From Asticcacaulis excentricus (lineage in GTDB: Bacteria > Pseudomonadota > Alphaproteobacteria > Caulobacterales > Caulobacteraceae), in assembly GCF_003966695.1 (NCBI RefSeq), contig NZ_AP018827.1:1054001-1118000 (forward strand): a stretch of DNA of 64,000 nucleotides, read 5' to 3'. This document shows positions 43,566 to 51,392 of this stretch, in pieces (positions within the stretch are counted from its first letter, which is position 1; every line of letters begins with the position of its first letter). The position numbers and the translations under genes were made by a program. Under the pieces are notes generated by a model. The model saw only the letters and a program-made list of their open reading frames with translations, was not told where the DNA came from and did not search any database.

Positions 43566-44429
43566 TTACGCCCCTTTGTCGAGTTGACGCGACAGCGAGT
43601 TCATCAGTTCCGCAACAAATTGCTCCGAACGGGTACCGTAAGCAGCGATCGAGGTGTTGAAGATGTTGTACATGACGACGGCCGGGATAGCGGCAGCCAG
43701 ACCGATACCGGTGGCGAGCAGGGCTTCGGCGATACCCGGAGCCACGACGGCCAGGTTGGTCGTACCCGAGTCAGCAATGCCGATGAACGAGTTCATGATG
43801 CCGTAAACCGTACCGAACAGACCGACGAAAGGCCCGATCGAACCGGTCGAAGCGAGGAAGGTCAGGCCACCCGACAGACGCTTGGCCAGACCGGCCTGAA
43901 CAGCGTTGATCGAGGACGAGGCGCGGTGCAGGGTCGAGTCGCGATGCTCACCCGAAACCTGAAGGCCGGCTTGCTTCGAGATCTGGATTTCTTCGGTGGC
44001 GACGGCGGCCATGTCGGCCATCGGGTTGCCAGCGAACTCATCCGAGGTCGAGATGCGGTTGATGTCGGCGATCGAACGGGCGCCGCGGAAGGCTTCGAGG
44101 TAGTTGTTCGACGCCTTGTTGAGCTTCGCGAAGAACATCAGCTTGATGACCAGGATGGTCCAGGAGATGACGGACGCGAGCACCAGACCGATCATGACGG
44201 CCTTAACGACCGGCACGGCCAGCATGAACATCGAGGCAACGGTGATCTTGCCGTGACCACCGGTGGTCGCAGCCGGGGCCGCTTCAGCAGCCGGGGCTTC
44301 AGCAGCCGGGGCTTCAGCAGCGGCGGGCGACGTAGCCGCAGCCGCGGCAGCCATCGTCGGAGCGCTCAGAAGCAGCGCAGCGGCGCCGAGCAGAGCAATG
44401 AGCGGGTTGTGTTTCTTGTGTTCGAGCAT
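43566..44429 (-). CDS. exbB: ExbB / MotA-TolQ family proton channel protein
   Basis: 287 residues. N-terminal helix/signal (ALLGAAALLLSAPTMAAAAA) with an extra Ala/Pro-Glu rich segment (AAAEAPAAEAPAAEAAPAA, encoded by 15-bp tandem repeats), then three membrane helices with FLASTGSIGPFVGLFGTVYG and GLAAAIPAVVMYNIF, the ExbB core. First gene of exbB-exbD-tonB. The N-terminal extension is typical of alphaproteobacterial ExbB. Confidence 0.94.
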   Translation of the reverse strand: MLEHKKHNPLIALLGAAALLLSAPTMAAAAAATSPAAAEAPAAEAPAAEAAPAATTGGHGKITVASMFMLAVPVVKAVMIGLVLASVISWTILVIKLMFFAKLNKASNNYLEAFRGARSIADINRISTSDEFAGNPMADMAAVATEEIQISKQAGLQVSGEHRDSTLHRASSSINAVQAGLAKRLSGGLTFLASTGSIGPFVGLFGTVYGIMNSFIGIADSGTTNLAVVAPGIAEALLATGIGLAAAIPAVVMYNIFNTSIAAYGTRSEQFVAELMNSLSRQLDKGA

Positions 44430-45182
44430 TTTTCGCCAATTCCTGAATAAGGATAACCCCCGGTAGGAGGGCTGACCAAGGATTTTCGGGGGCAGCGTGA
44501 ACCCCCTGGTTTAAGCCTAAGACATATTTAGAACGTGGCACACGAAAGCCCATGTTTCCGTTAAGGTCGCATGTCCCTTCGTGAACCTCTCTTGTGTTAC
44601 GCATCGTCACGGATCTGCGTCCGCATACGGCTGCGCTGCGCACAAACCTTTTGTCCCTGCCCTGCCGAATGACCGGGCGTGGACGATCCCTCTGTTACAC
44701 CAGTGGTTACAAAGTGATTTGCGGACTAAAAAAGCAATCCTCCCTCACCCCGTCAAGGTGCTTATCGTGCCACCGCGCGTTACATTTCGGCCACAGGCAA
44801 GGTAATTCCTGCGCTTTTTTGTTAAAAACTTAAACATGTCCGATAGTTAAGTTCCAAGAGGCTTGGGAGAATATTTTTGCGTGAGATAAATTTTTTTTAA
44901 TTCGGGGTGCAGGTCGAAGGGCGACTTGCATCGAAAAGGCGAAAAAACCACCCGCTTTCAACGCTATGTGTCAAATTTATAAAGACGTTTTTACGAACGC
45001 GCGGACGTCTCACGTCTCGGAAAGCGACTGGATTCGGACATGTCCTTGCCCTTTATCCGGCATAAGATAACGCTAACACTGGCAAAATATTACCGAAGAC
45101 GGGAAATTTTCCCGCATTGCAGCAAAAGACAGTGTTCGGAGCATCCGGAAAGCGGATTTAAACCGCCTGAAGTGGCACCGGT
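44430..45182. other. 753-bp gap upstream of exbB without a supported gene
   Basis: No credible coding region. AT-rich in two patches (44800-44960). It holds the promoter of exbB, which I cannot pin down. An inverted repeat TTTAAACCG/CGGTTTAA sits at 45157-45186, directly at the MltB stop, with no T-run. No riboswitch or sRNA could be recognised. Confidence 0.4.
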
Positions 45183-46511
45183 TTAACGGCCCGACGGGCC
45201 CAGGATCGTGTATCCCGTCACCTTGGCCGACAATTCGCTGGCCAGTTCGTAGCTGAGATAGCCATCCGCGACGCGGCCATTGGCCTTTTGCCATTCGCGC
45301 AAAGCCTTGCGCGTACCGATGCCGATAACCCCATCGACGGTCCCGGCGTTGAAGCCCGCCGCATTCAGCGCCGTCTGGACATTTTTGCGCACCGCCAGAG
45401 ACAAGGGCTGTTCATCCGGCCACGGCGTCTTCAACGCGCTGCGCCCCGCAATTCCATCGGCATTCAACCCGACGGCCAGCGCATAGGCGGTGGAATTATT
45501 GTATTTGCGAATAACGAAATGATTGGGCAGGGCCAGAAAGGCTGGCCCCTTGGCCCCCGACGGCAGAATCAGCACGGCCGGGGCCGTCTTTTCGCTGGCG
45601 TTCCAGTTGCCGCCGTCGGCACGAACCACACCCTTTTGCGCCCACCCGTCGGGCGTCTGGCTTTCGGTTTCGGCCAGATAGTAGTCGAAACCCACCGGAA
45701 GCGTCACCTCAACCGCCCAAGCCTGCCCCGGACGCCAGCCCTCGCTTTTCAGCAGATTGGCGGCGGAAGCCAGAGCGTCAGAGTCCGATGTCCAGATATT
45801 GACGTGGCCATCGCCGTCGCCGTCCTGCCCAAGCTTCAGATAGTTTTCTGGCAGGAACTGCGTCTGGCCCATCGCCCCGGCCCATGAGCCCTTCAACTCC
45901 TGACGGGTCGCCTTTCCGCTCTTTATAATAGAGAGCACACTGAGCAACTGCGTTTCGGCCCAGTCGCGACGACGCCCGTCATAGGCCAGAGTCGCAAAGG
46001 CGGTAACGACATCAATATCGCCCTGCACGCGGCCATAGTCGCTTTCCATACCCCAGACGCCGCCCAGCACTTCGCGCGGCACGCCATAGCGCGCTTCGAT
46101 GGCGGCAATATCGGGATTGGCGTTGACGCGCTCACGCCCCGTCTGGATGCGCGCCGCCGACACGGCGTTTTTCACGTAAGACGAGATGGGCTTGGAAAAT
46201 TCCGGCTGCCCCGTATCGGCCTTGACCACCGATTCTTTCGGTTGCACATCGGCCAGCAGGTTTTCAACAAAAGCGCGGTCAAAGCCTCTGGCCACCGCCC
46301 TGGCCACAAAGGCCTCGCGCCAGTCGGCGAAATTGGCATAGGTGACCGGGGCAGAGGCCGGTGCGGGCTTCGGCGGCGATTGCGGCTTATCGGTCGTCGG
46401 CCCCGTTTCGACGCGCGGCGGCTGCGGCTTGTTCTCGATCGGCGTCGGCAGGCTGGAGGCCGTCGAACAGGCGCCGAGGAACAGACACAGACTGAGTACA
46501 CGCCGCTTCAT
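45183..46511 (-). CDS. Lytic murein transglycosylase, MltB family
   Basis: 442 residues from ATG 46511, with GGAAGGA 8 bases upstream. Lipobox LFLGAC (Cys around residue 15), then an MltB-like domain with YGVPREVLGGVWGMESDYGRVQG (catalytic Glu), GAMGQTQFLPENYL and the Ca-type DGDGDGHVNIWTS loop, and a C-terminal peptidoglycan-binding domain (VQTALNAAGFNAGTVDGVIG). Cleaves peptidoglycan to anhydro-muropeptides at the outer membrane. The extra domain makes it longer than E. coli MltB (361). Confidence 0.9.
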   Translation of the reverse strand: MKRRVLSLCLFLGACSTASSLPTPIENKPQPPRVETGPTTDKPQSPPKPAPASAPVTYANFADWREAFVARAVARGFDRAFVENLLADVQPKESVVKADTGQPEFSKPISSYVKNAVSAARIQTGRERVNANPDIAAIEARYGVPREVLGGVWGMESDYGRVQGDIDVVTAFATLAYDGRRRDWAETQLLSVLSIIKSGKATRQELKGSWAGAMGQTQFLPENYLKLGQDGDGDGHVNIWTSDSDALASAANLLKSEGWRPGQAWAVEVTLPVGFDYYLAETESQTPDGWAQKGVVRADGGNWNASEKTAPAVLILPSGAKGPAFLALPNHFVIRKYNNSTAYALAVGLNADGIAGRSALKTPWPDEQPLSLAVRKNVQTALNAAGFNAGTVDGVIGIGTRKALREWQKANGRVADGYLSYELASELSAKVTGYTILGPSGR

Positions 46512-46591
46512 ACAGATCATCCTTCCGATACAGGTGCGAATCTTAGCCTTGGAATGATGTCATTTCCAAGCGCAAAGCGGTAAACAAGCTG

Positions 46592-46894
46592 TTATGTGCG
46601 CTTTTCGACAAGTCCGGACAGCACCTCTATATAGCGGGCGAAGGCCTGACGCCCCGCAGAGGTGATGTGCACGCGCGTCAGCGGCTTCTTGCCCTGATAG
46701 CCCTTGACGATCTCGACATAGCCCGCGTCCTCCAGCTTGGACAGATGCACCGAGAGATTGCCCTGCGTGGCTTCGAGCACGCCCTTCAGCTCGTTGAAAT
46801 CGGCGGCTTCGGCGTCGGCCAGATAGGCCATGATCCCCAGCCGCAGGCGGCCGTGGATCGCATCGTCCAGCCGGTTGACGTCAAAGCCACTCAT
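46592..46894 (-). CDS. Winged-helix transcriptional regulator (DUF/HTH_27-like)
   Basis: 100 residues from ATG 46894; the frame opens to 47146 but upstream codons overlap the previous gene and do not look coding. The sequence DAIHGRLRLGIMAYLADAEA ... FNELKGVLEATQGNLSVHLSKLEDAGYVEIVKG is a compact winged helix of the MarR/ArsR-like type. It follows the membrane protein by 2 bp, so the pair is probably one transcript. This pairing of a small winged-helix regulator with a membrane protein is common; the ligand is unknown. Confidence 0.82.
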   Translation of the reverse strand: MSGFDVNRLDDAIHGRLRLGIMAYLADAEAADFNELKGVLEATQGNLSVHLSKLEDAGYVEIVKGYQGKKPLTRVHITSAGRQAFARYIEVLSGLVEKRT

Positions 46895-46896
46895 AC

Positions 46897-48186
46897 TTAC
46901 GCCCGCTGTCCGGCGTCGAAACGCATCAGGAGATAACCCGGCACCGCCATCAGCAGAACCAGCGCCCCGGACAGGATCAGCAGATATTCCGGGGTTTCCA
47001 CCCGCCACGCCAAAAGAACCGCGGTCATAAACCAGCCCGCACAGACAAGCGCGGCCCACAGCTTGCGCTTGGCAACCGCCGCCACGTACCAGCCGGCCCC
47101 CATCAGCGCGCAAAGCGAAATCGGATAAAGCATCCAGATCAGCCACAGCTTTTGCGTGAAGGCGGCATAGCCAAAGACAAGGTTCATAAACAGGTTAGCC
47201 AGCCCGACACCGCCAAAGGCCGCATTGATGGCCCGGCTGCCGGCATTGGCAGGGGCCTTATGCCGGTCGCGCCACACCACGACACCGACCACGATCAGAA
47301 ACAGAATCGTCGGCAGGACACCATTGATCAGATGCCCCAAGGCCCCCAACCGGAGGCGGTCGCTCATGTCCAGACCGTGCAGCAGGCATTGCAGGCCATA
47401 CAGCAGACCGCCGGACAGAAGCAGCAGGCCGCCCGATATCTGAACCTGCTCGCCGCGATCGACCAGTGCCTTGACAAAGGCCAGAGCTTCCCGCGCGGCC
47501 TGCGGGTCGGTGTCGGCACCTGAATCGACAGTTTTTTCGATCCCGAGTGTTTCAGGTGCGCGCTCGCGCGCCGACAACCGCTGCATGACATAACCCGGTG
47601 CCGCCATCAGCGCCAAGAGAGCTAGGCCCAGACAAAAGAGATAGGCTGCCACCTGCGTCATCAGCAGGGTCAGGGCCAGTGTGGTGACGAACCAGCCCGC
47701 CGAAACCACACCCAGCCACAGCTTTCGACGAATCAGCGCGGCGGCGTACCATACCGCGCCCTGCATGGCGCAGATGACGATGGGGTACAAAAGCCAGATC
47801 GTCGTGGACTGGCGACTGATCGCCAGCCAGCCGAACGTCACCGCAATAACCAGATTCAGCAGCCCGGCTGAGGTGTAGCTGGCCGACAGGGCGCGCGTCG
47901 CCACACCGCTCTTCCCCTTGCGCTCGCGCCAGGCGACATAGGCGATCACCCCCAGAAACGGCAGGGTCGGACCGATGGCCAGCCACAGGCCGTAGGGCGG
48001 CGTGACAGTCAGCCAGCCCGCTTCGATGGCCGCATAGACAAGCGTCTGAAGGCCATAGAGCAGCCCGGCCCAGAAGAAGACCAGCCCCGCCGACGCCTGT
48101 GCCCGCGGCCCTTCCCCGGCGAAGGATCGGGCAAAGGCCAGATCCGCCGCTTCGGCAATGCGCGATTTGAAAAATATCCGACCCAT
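46897..48186 (-). CDS. Integral membrane protein with internal duplication, unknown function
   Basis: 429 residues from ATG 48186 (TTG 48195 is an alternative). About ten or more helices in two homologous halves: WLLYPIVICAMQGAVWYAAAL ... RRKLWLGVVSAGWF in the first and WMLYPISLCALMGAGWYVAAV ... KRKLWAALVCAGWF in the second, about 24 identities over 42 residues, each half ending in PGYVMQRL / PGYLLMRF. Not recognised. Upstream (minus strand) is an acyltransferase, downstream a winged-helix regulator; 9 bp separate it from the former. Confidence 0.7.
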   Translation of the reverse strand: MGRIFFKSRIAEAADLAFARSFAGEGPRAQASAGLVFFWAGLLYGLQTLVYAAIEAGWLTVTPPYGLWLAIGPTLPFLGVIAYVAWRERKGKSGVATRALSASYTSAGLLNLVIAVTFGWLAISRQSTTIWLLYPIVICAMQGAVWYAAALIRRKLWLGVVSAGWFVTTLALTLLMTQVAAYLFCLGLALLALMAAPGYVMQRLSARERAPETLGIEKTVDSGADTDPQAAREALAFVKALVDRGEQVQISGGLLLLSGGLLYGLQCLLHGLDMSDRLRLGALGHLINGVLPTILFLIVVGVVVWRDRHKAPANAGSRAINAAFGGVGLANLFMNLVFGYAAFTQKLWLIWMLYPISLCALMGAGWYVAAVAKRKLWAALVCAGWFMTAVLLAWRVETPEYLLILSGALVLLMAVPGYLLMRFDAGQRA

Positions 48187-48195
48187 GATCAGCAA

Positions 48196-49419
48196 TCAGA
48201 CTGTAGCGGTTGTTGCGGGCGTCTGGCGCTTGCGCAAAACGCGCTTGCGACCGTCCAGAATCGCCCCGATGAAGCTGTACCTTACCAGAAGCTGATAGCT
48301 GAGCAGCGAAAGAAACAGCGTGCTCAAAACGGCCAGCGGCAGCTTTACGAAATAAGGCGCCGAAAGGTCGAGCAACAGGTACTGCATCAGCAAGACCAGC
48401 GGCAGGTGCACCAGATAGACCCAATAGGCCGAATCCGCCATGTAGCGCCAGAAGCGGCTGGGGCGATCCAGAAAGCGCAGGGCGACGCCGATCAACCCCA
48501 GACACCAGCTCCACAGCCCCAGCACATAGGTTGCTGAATAAAGCGCCCGCCACGCGCCGCCGGTGACCGCGTCGGTTTCGGCCTGATGCCCGCCCAGCCA
48601 TTGCGCCGCCAGCGTCAACGCCACGGCAGAAAAGAGATTCAGAAAGCCTTTCTTGCGCACCATCTCCAGCCGGTTCGCATTGCGATGCAGGCACCAGCCG
48701 AAGACGAAGGTCGACAGGTAGGCGGCGCTGGCCAGCGCATTGGGGATAAAGCCCTTGTCCGGCGTCGGGATGCCGAGCCAGTGATCCCATTGCGGCTGCA
48801 CCTGAATAAGCAGCCACAGCGGCAGGCCAAACACCAACGGCGTCAGGTCCCAGCGGATGACAAGGCCAAACACGCCGTCGGCTGCGCGGCGCAAGGCCCC
48901 GCCGCTGTCGATAAAGGCCAGCAGGCCGCGCAGCGGTACGCACACCGCATAAAGCAACAGCAGCATGTAGAGGAACCACAGGTGCGTCAGGGGAAAGGTC
49001 TCTGCCGTCAGGGGCGGTGGTGGGGCTGGCGGCTGGTTCGCCAGCGCCGGATTGGCTTTCAGCGCGGCAAGAATGAGCACCGTGATAATGGCTGCCAGAA
49101 CCGGAAACCAGAACAGGACCAGTGGGCCCGCCACGCGCTTTACGCGATCAAGGACAAAGCCCGCAGCGCCGCGCTTGCGGTACAGCAGCCGCGCAAAAAA
49201 CCCGGCCAATATAAAGAACAGGCTCATGCGGAACATATGGATGGTGAAAAACAGCGATCCCACCGCGGCATGGCCCGAAGGATCGTTCACGATCCAGGCG
49301 GGCGGCGACATATAGGCCAGTCCGGCGTGCAGCACGACGCCTAAAAACAGCGCCCCGCCCCGTACCGCATCCAGCGCATAAAAGCGCGTTCCGTCCACCC
49401 TTTGCGTCTCATTCGTCAT
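48196..49419 (-). CDS. Acyltransferase 3 family protein (OpgC/MdoC-like)
   Basis: 407 residues from ATG 49419, which has GGAGGAGGG 4 bases upstream. About 10 helices; begins YALDAVRGGALFLGVVLHAGLAYM, with the catalytic-type His in VVLHAG and FRMSLFFILAGFFARLLYRKRG, characteristic of Acyltransferase 3 and of OpgC, which succinylates periplasmic glucans. The acyl group and acceptor are unknown. First of three minus-strand genes that end with the winged-helix regulator. Confidence 0.85.
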   Translation of the reverse strand: MTNETQRVDGTRFYALDAVRGGALFLGVVLHAGLAYMSPPAWIVNDPSGHAAVGSLFFTIHMFRMSLFFILAGFFARLLYRKRGAAGFVLDRVKRVAGPLVLFWFPVLAAIITVLILAALKANPALANQPPAPPPPLTAETFPLTHLWFLYMLLLLYAVCVPLRGLLAFIDSGGALRRAADGVFGLVIRWDLTPLVFGLPLWLLIQVQPQWDHWLGIPTPDKGFIPNALASAAYLSTFVFGWCLHRNANRLEMVRKKGFLNLFSAVALTLAAQWLGGHQAETDAVTGGAWRALYSATYVLGLWSWCLGLIGVALRFLDRPSRFWRYMADSAYWVYLVHLPLVLLMQYLLLDLSAPYFVKLPLAVLSTLFLSLLSYQLLVRYSFIGAILDGRKRVLRKRQTPATTATV

Positions 49420-49689
49420 GGCGCCCTCCTCCGGCGTCACCCCGGCCATAACGCCGTTGCGTCGGATTATATAAACCAGTTTATAATTTAAACTAGTCTA
49501 AAAATGATAAATCCATCCGCCGCTCGCCTGCGGTCGTGATTTGTGCAAAAAGCCGCTCACAGATTGTTGACTTGTGTCTGCGCTTCGCGTAGGAACCGCG
49601 CCTCACACATGGCTTGAAGGCTTCGCCCCCGTATGGGCCGCGCGAATTCGGTCAAAGCCTCAGTCATTACTTAGTCAAAGGTTGGGACC

Positions 49690-49815
49690 ATGAAAGTCCG
49701 TAGCTCGCTGAAGTCGCTGAAGACCCGTCACCGGGACTGCAAGATCGTCCGTCGCAAGGGCGTGGTCTATGTCATCAACAAGACCGACCCGCGCTTCAAG
49801 GCCAAGCAAGGCTAA
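49690..49815 (+). CDS. rpmJ: 50S ribosomal protein L36
   Basis: 41 residues: [20 protein letters not shown] then [20 protein letters not shown] and G. A stand-alone rpmJ with a single Cys in the zinc position, the Cys-poor (non zinc-binding) paralog type typical of alphaproteobacteria. GGGA lies just before ATG 49690, and a terminator follows the stop. Too short for an ordinary ORF list. Confidence 0.97.
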   Translation: MKVRSSLKSLKTRHRDCKIVRRKGVVYVINKTDPRFKAKQG

Positions 49816-49850
49816 TCGACACCGATTAGGCCTGAAGGCTCACAGAATTC

Positions 49851-49880
49851 AGCGTCCGGAGTCCGCTCCGGACGCTTTTC
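49851..49880 (+). terminator. Rho-independent terminator after rpmJ
   Basis: AGCGTCCGGA (49851-49860) pairs with TCCGGACGCT (49867-49876), 6-nt loop, followed by TTTTCTCGTTT. Confidence 0.88.
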
Positions 49881-50007
49881 TCGTTTATCATGGCTACGAA
49901 ATTCATCCACAGCTCAGGCACATCCGGCGAATCGCGGCGTATTGAGCGGGTGATTCGCATGGTTTATGGTGAACGGGACCTCCGTTTTCCCTTTCAAGGA
50001 TAGTTTC

Positions 50008-50277
50008 ATGGCCGACGATCAGTCCGCTCACCCCGACGTCATCACCGCCGCCGCGCAAGGCCGCCTGAAATCGTTTATCGAGCGCATCGAACGCCTCGAA
50101 GAGGACAAGGCCGCCATCGCCGGCGATCTGAAAGACGTCTATGCCGAGGCCAAGGGCGAAGGCTTCGACACCAAGGTGATGCGCAAGGTGGTCAGCCTTC
50201 GCAAGAAGGACAAGGTCAAGCTTCAGGAAGAAGAAACCCTGCTCGACCTTTATCTTTCGGCTATTGGCGGGCTGTGA
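50008..50277 (+). CDS. gapR: GapR family DNA-binding protein (DUF2312)
   Basis: 89 residues, the same length as Caulobacter GapR. Starts at ATG 50008 with AAGGA 7 bases upstream; earlier codons are not coding. Sequence [20 protein letters not shown] ... [20 protein letters not shown] ... [11 protein letters not shown] matches the DUF2312 family, a helical coiled-coil protein that clamps overtwisted, AT-rich DNA and helps type II topoisomerases during replication. The C-terminal YLSAIGGL is a family feature. rpmJ lies upstream and tacA about 1.1 kb downstream. Confidence 0.93.
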   Translation: MADDQSAHPDVITAAAQGRLKSFIERIERLEEDKAAIAGDLKDVYAEAKGEGFDTKVMRKVVSLRKKDKVKLQEEETLLDLYLSAIGGL

Positions 50278-50281
50278 TGTG

Positions 50282-50311
50282 ATCCTCTCCTGACAAAGGA
50301 GAGGATTTTTT
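50282..50311 (+). terminator. Rho-independent terminator after gapR
   Basis: ATCCTCTCCT (50282-50291) pairs perfectly with AGGAGAGGAT (50297-50306), 5-nt loop, followed by six T. Confidence 0.93.
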
Positions 50312-50348
50312 ATTTGACCCCAATGCCTGAGCGGCGTGTGATGCTCAA

Positions 50349-50750
50349 ATGGCGTTCAAGTCCAAAACGCCCGGCAAGGGGCTGACACGCAAGAGCGAAC
50401 TGAAGACAAAGGCCCCTCTGTCATCACGGGGCGGTCTGTCTGCCCGGCCGCCTGCGCCCAAACCGCCCTCCTCCCCGCTCGATGAAAAGAAGGCGCTGCA
50501 AAAGCGCACCCTGCGGGCGCTGGAACGCGCCAAAAAGGCCGCGGCCGAGGCGGGCGTCGATCTGTCCGAATGGGAATACGACTTTATCGACAGCGTGAGC
50601 GACCGCGTAAAGACCTATGGCCGCGCCTTTGCCGATCCGGATAAGGGGGCAATGAATGGGACCCTGTCCCTGCTGCAAGGCGTCAAACTGCGTGAGATCC
50701 GCCAGAAGGTGAAATCGCGCGCCGCCAAGCCTGCCGAAGACGAAGACTGA
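50349..50750 (+). CDS. Conserved small basic protein, unknown function
   Basis: 133 residues. A Lys/Arg/Pro-rich disordered N-terminus, then a helical basic stretch (RTLRALERAKKAAAEAGVDL) and an acidic-aromatic block (SEWEYDFIDSVSDRVKTYG) ending basic and acidic (KLREIRQKVKSRAAKPAED). Family not recognised. Starts at ATG 50349 just after the gapR terminator. The basic tail hints at RNA or DNA binding, which is a guess. Confidence 0.65.
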   Translation: MAFKSKTPGKGLTRKSELKTKAPLSSRGGLSARPPAPKPPSSPLDEKKALQKRTLRALERAKKAAAEAGVDLSEWEYDFIDSVSDRVKTYGRAFADPDKGAMNGTLSLLQGVKLREIRQKVKSRAAKPAEDED

Positions 50751-50804
50751 ACCGAAGCCTCACGGATAGCGTACTCTGATAAACCGCTATTGATGGAGCG
50801 TCCG

Positions 50805-51392
50805 ATGCGTTCACGTGCCCTTCTGTTTGCCCTGGCTCTGACCACCGTCGGTGCGGGCAGTCTTTCCGGCTGCGCCTCGCTGGACATCGCCAGCAACAGC
50901 CGCCCGCAACCGGCCTTCGAGCTTGAGTCCTACTTTGCCGGGGAAACCCGTGCCTATGGCGTGTTCGAGGACCGCAGCGGCAAGGTCAGCCGCACCTTCA
51001 GCGTGGTGACGCGCGGCACGCCGACGGCTGAGGGTTTTGTACTGGATGAGCGCTTCTTGTGGAATGATGGTGAGCGCCAGACGCGCACCTGGACCTTCCG
51101 CAAGATCAGCAATGGCCTCTATGAAGGCCGGGCACAGGATGTGGCCGGAACGGCGCGCATCGAAACGGGCGGCGACGCCATCCGTATCCGTTACCTGCTC
51201 AACCTGCCCTATCAGGGCGGCACGCTTAAGGTACGCTTCGACGACTGGTCGCATCTGGTGGCGGACGGGGTCGCTATCAATCGCACCGATGTGTCGAAAT
51301 TCGGCGTGCATGTGGGGCGGGTGACCTTGAGCTTTATCAAGCCCGGCCACCCGGCCCCGGTGGCCGAGTCATTGACCAAAGACTTTAAATAG
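50805..51392 (+). CDS. DUF3833 family lipoprotein
   Basis: 195 residues from ATG 50805, which has GGAG 7 bases upstream. The ATG at 50793 is four codons earlier but has no ribosome site. Lipobox in GSLSGCASLDI (Cys around residue 24). The body (PAFELESYFAGETRAYGVFE, EGFVLDERFLWNDGERQTRTW) matches the lipocalin-like DUF3833 family, of unknown function. Convergent with tacA; their ends abut. Confidence 0.85.
   Translation: MRSRALLFALALTTVGAGSLSGCASLDIASNSRPQPAFELESYFAGETRAYGVFEDRSGKVSRTFSVVTRGTPTAEGFVLDERFLWNDGERQTRTWTFRKISNGLYEGRAQDVAGTARIETGGDAIRIRYLLNLPYQGGTLKVRFDDWSHLVADGVAINRTDVSKFGVHVGRVTLSFIKPGHPAPVAESLTKDFK

Noticed and set aside
44430-45182. CtrA boxes (TTAA-N7-TTAA) or sigma-54 -24/-12 sites in the long gap
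   Set aside because: TTAA pairs at 44820-44855 have the wrong spacing, and TGGCAC words lack the partner TTGC.
46895-47146. 84-codon N-terminal extension of the winged-helix regulator
   Set aside because: It overlaps the membrane protein coding region; ATG 46894 gives a complete winged helix.
47552-48979. 475-codon minus-strand frame spanning two genes
   Set aside because: Alternate frame over the acyltransferase and duplicated membrane protein; Arg/Gly/Ala-rich with no membrane pattern.
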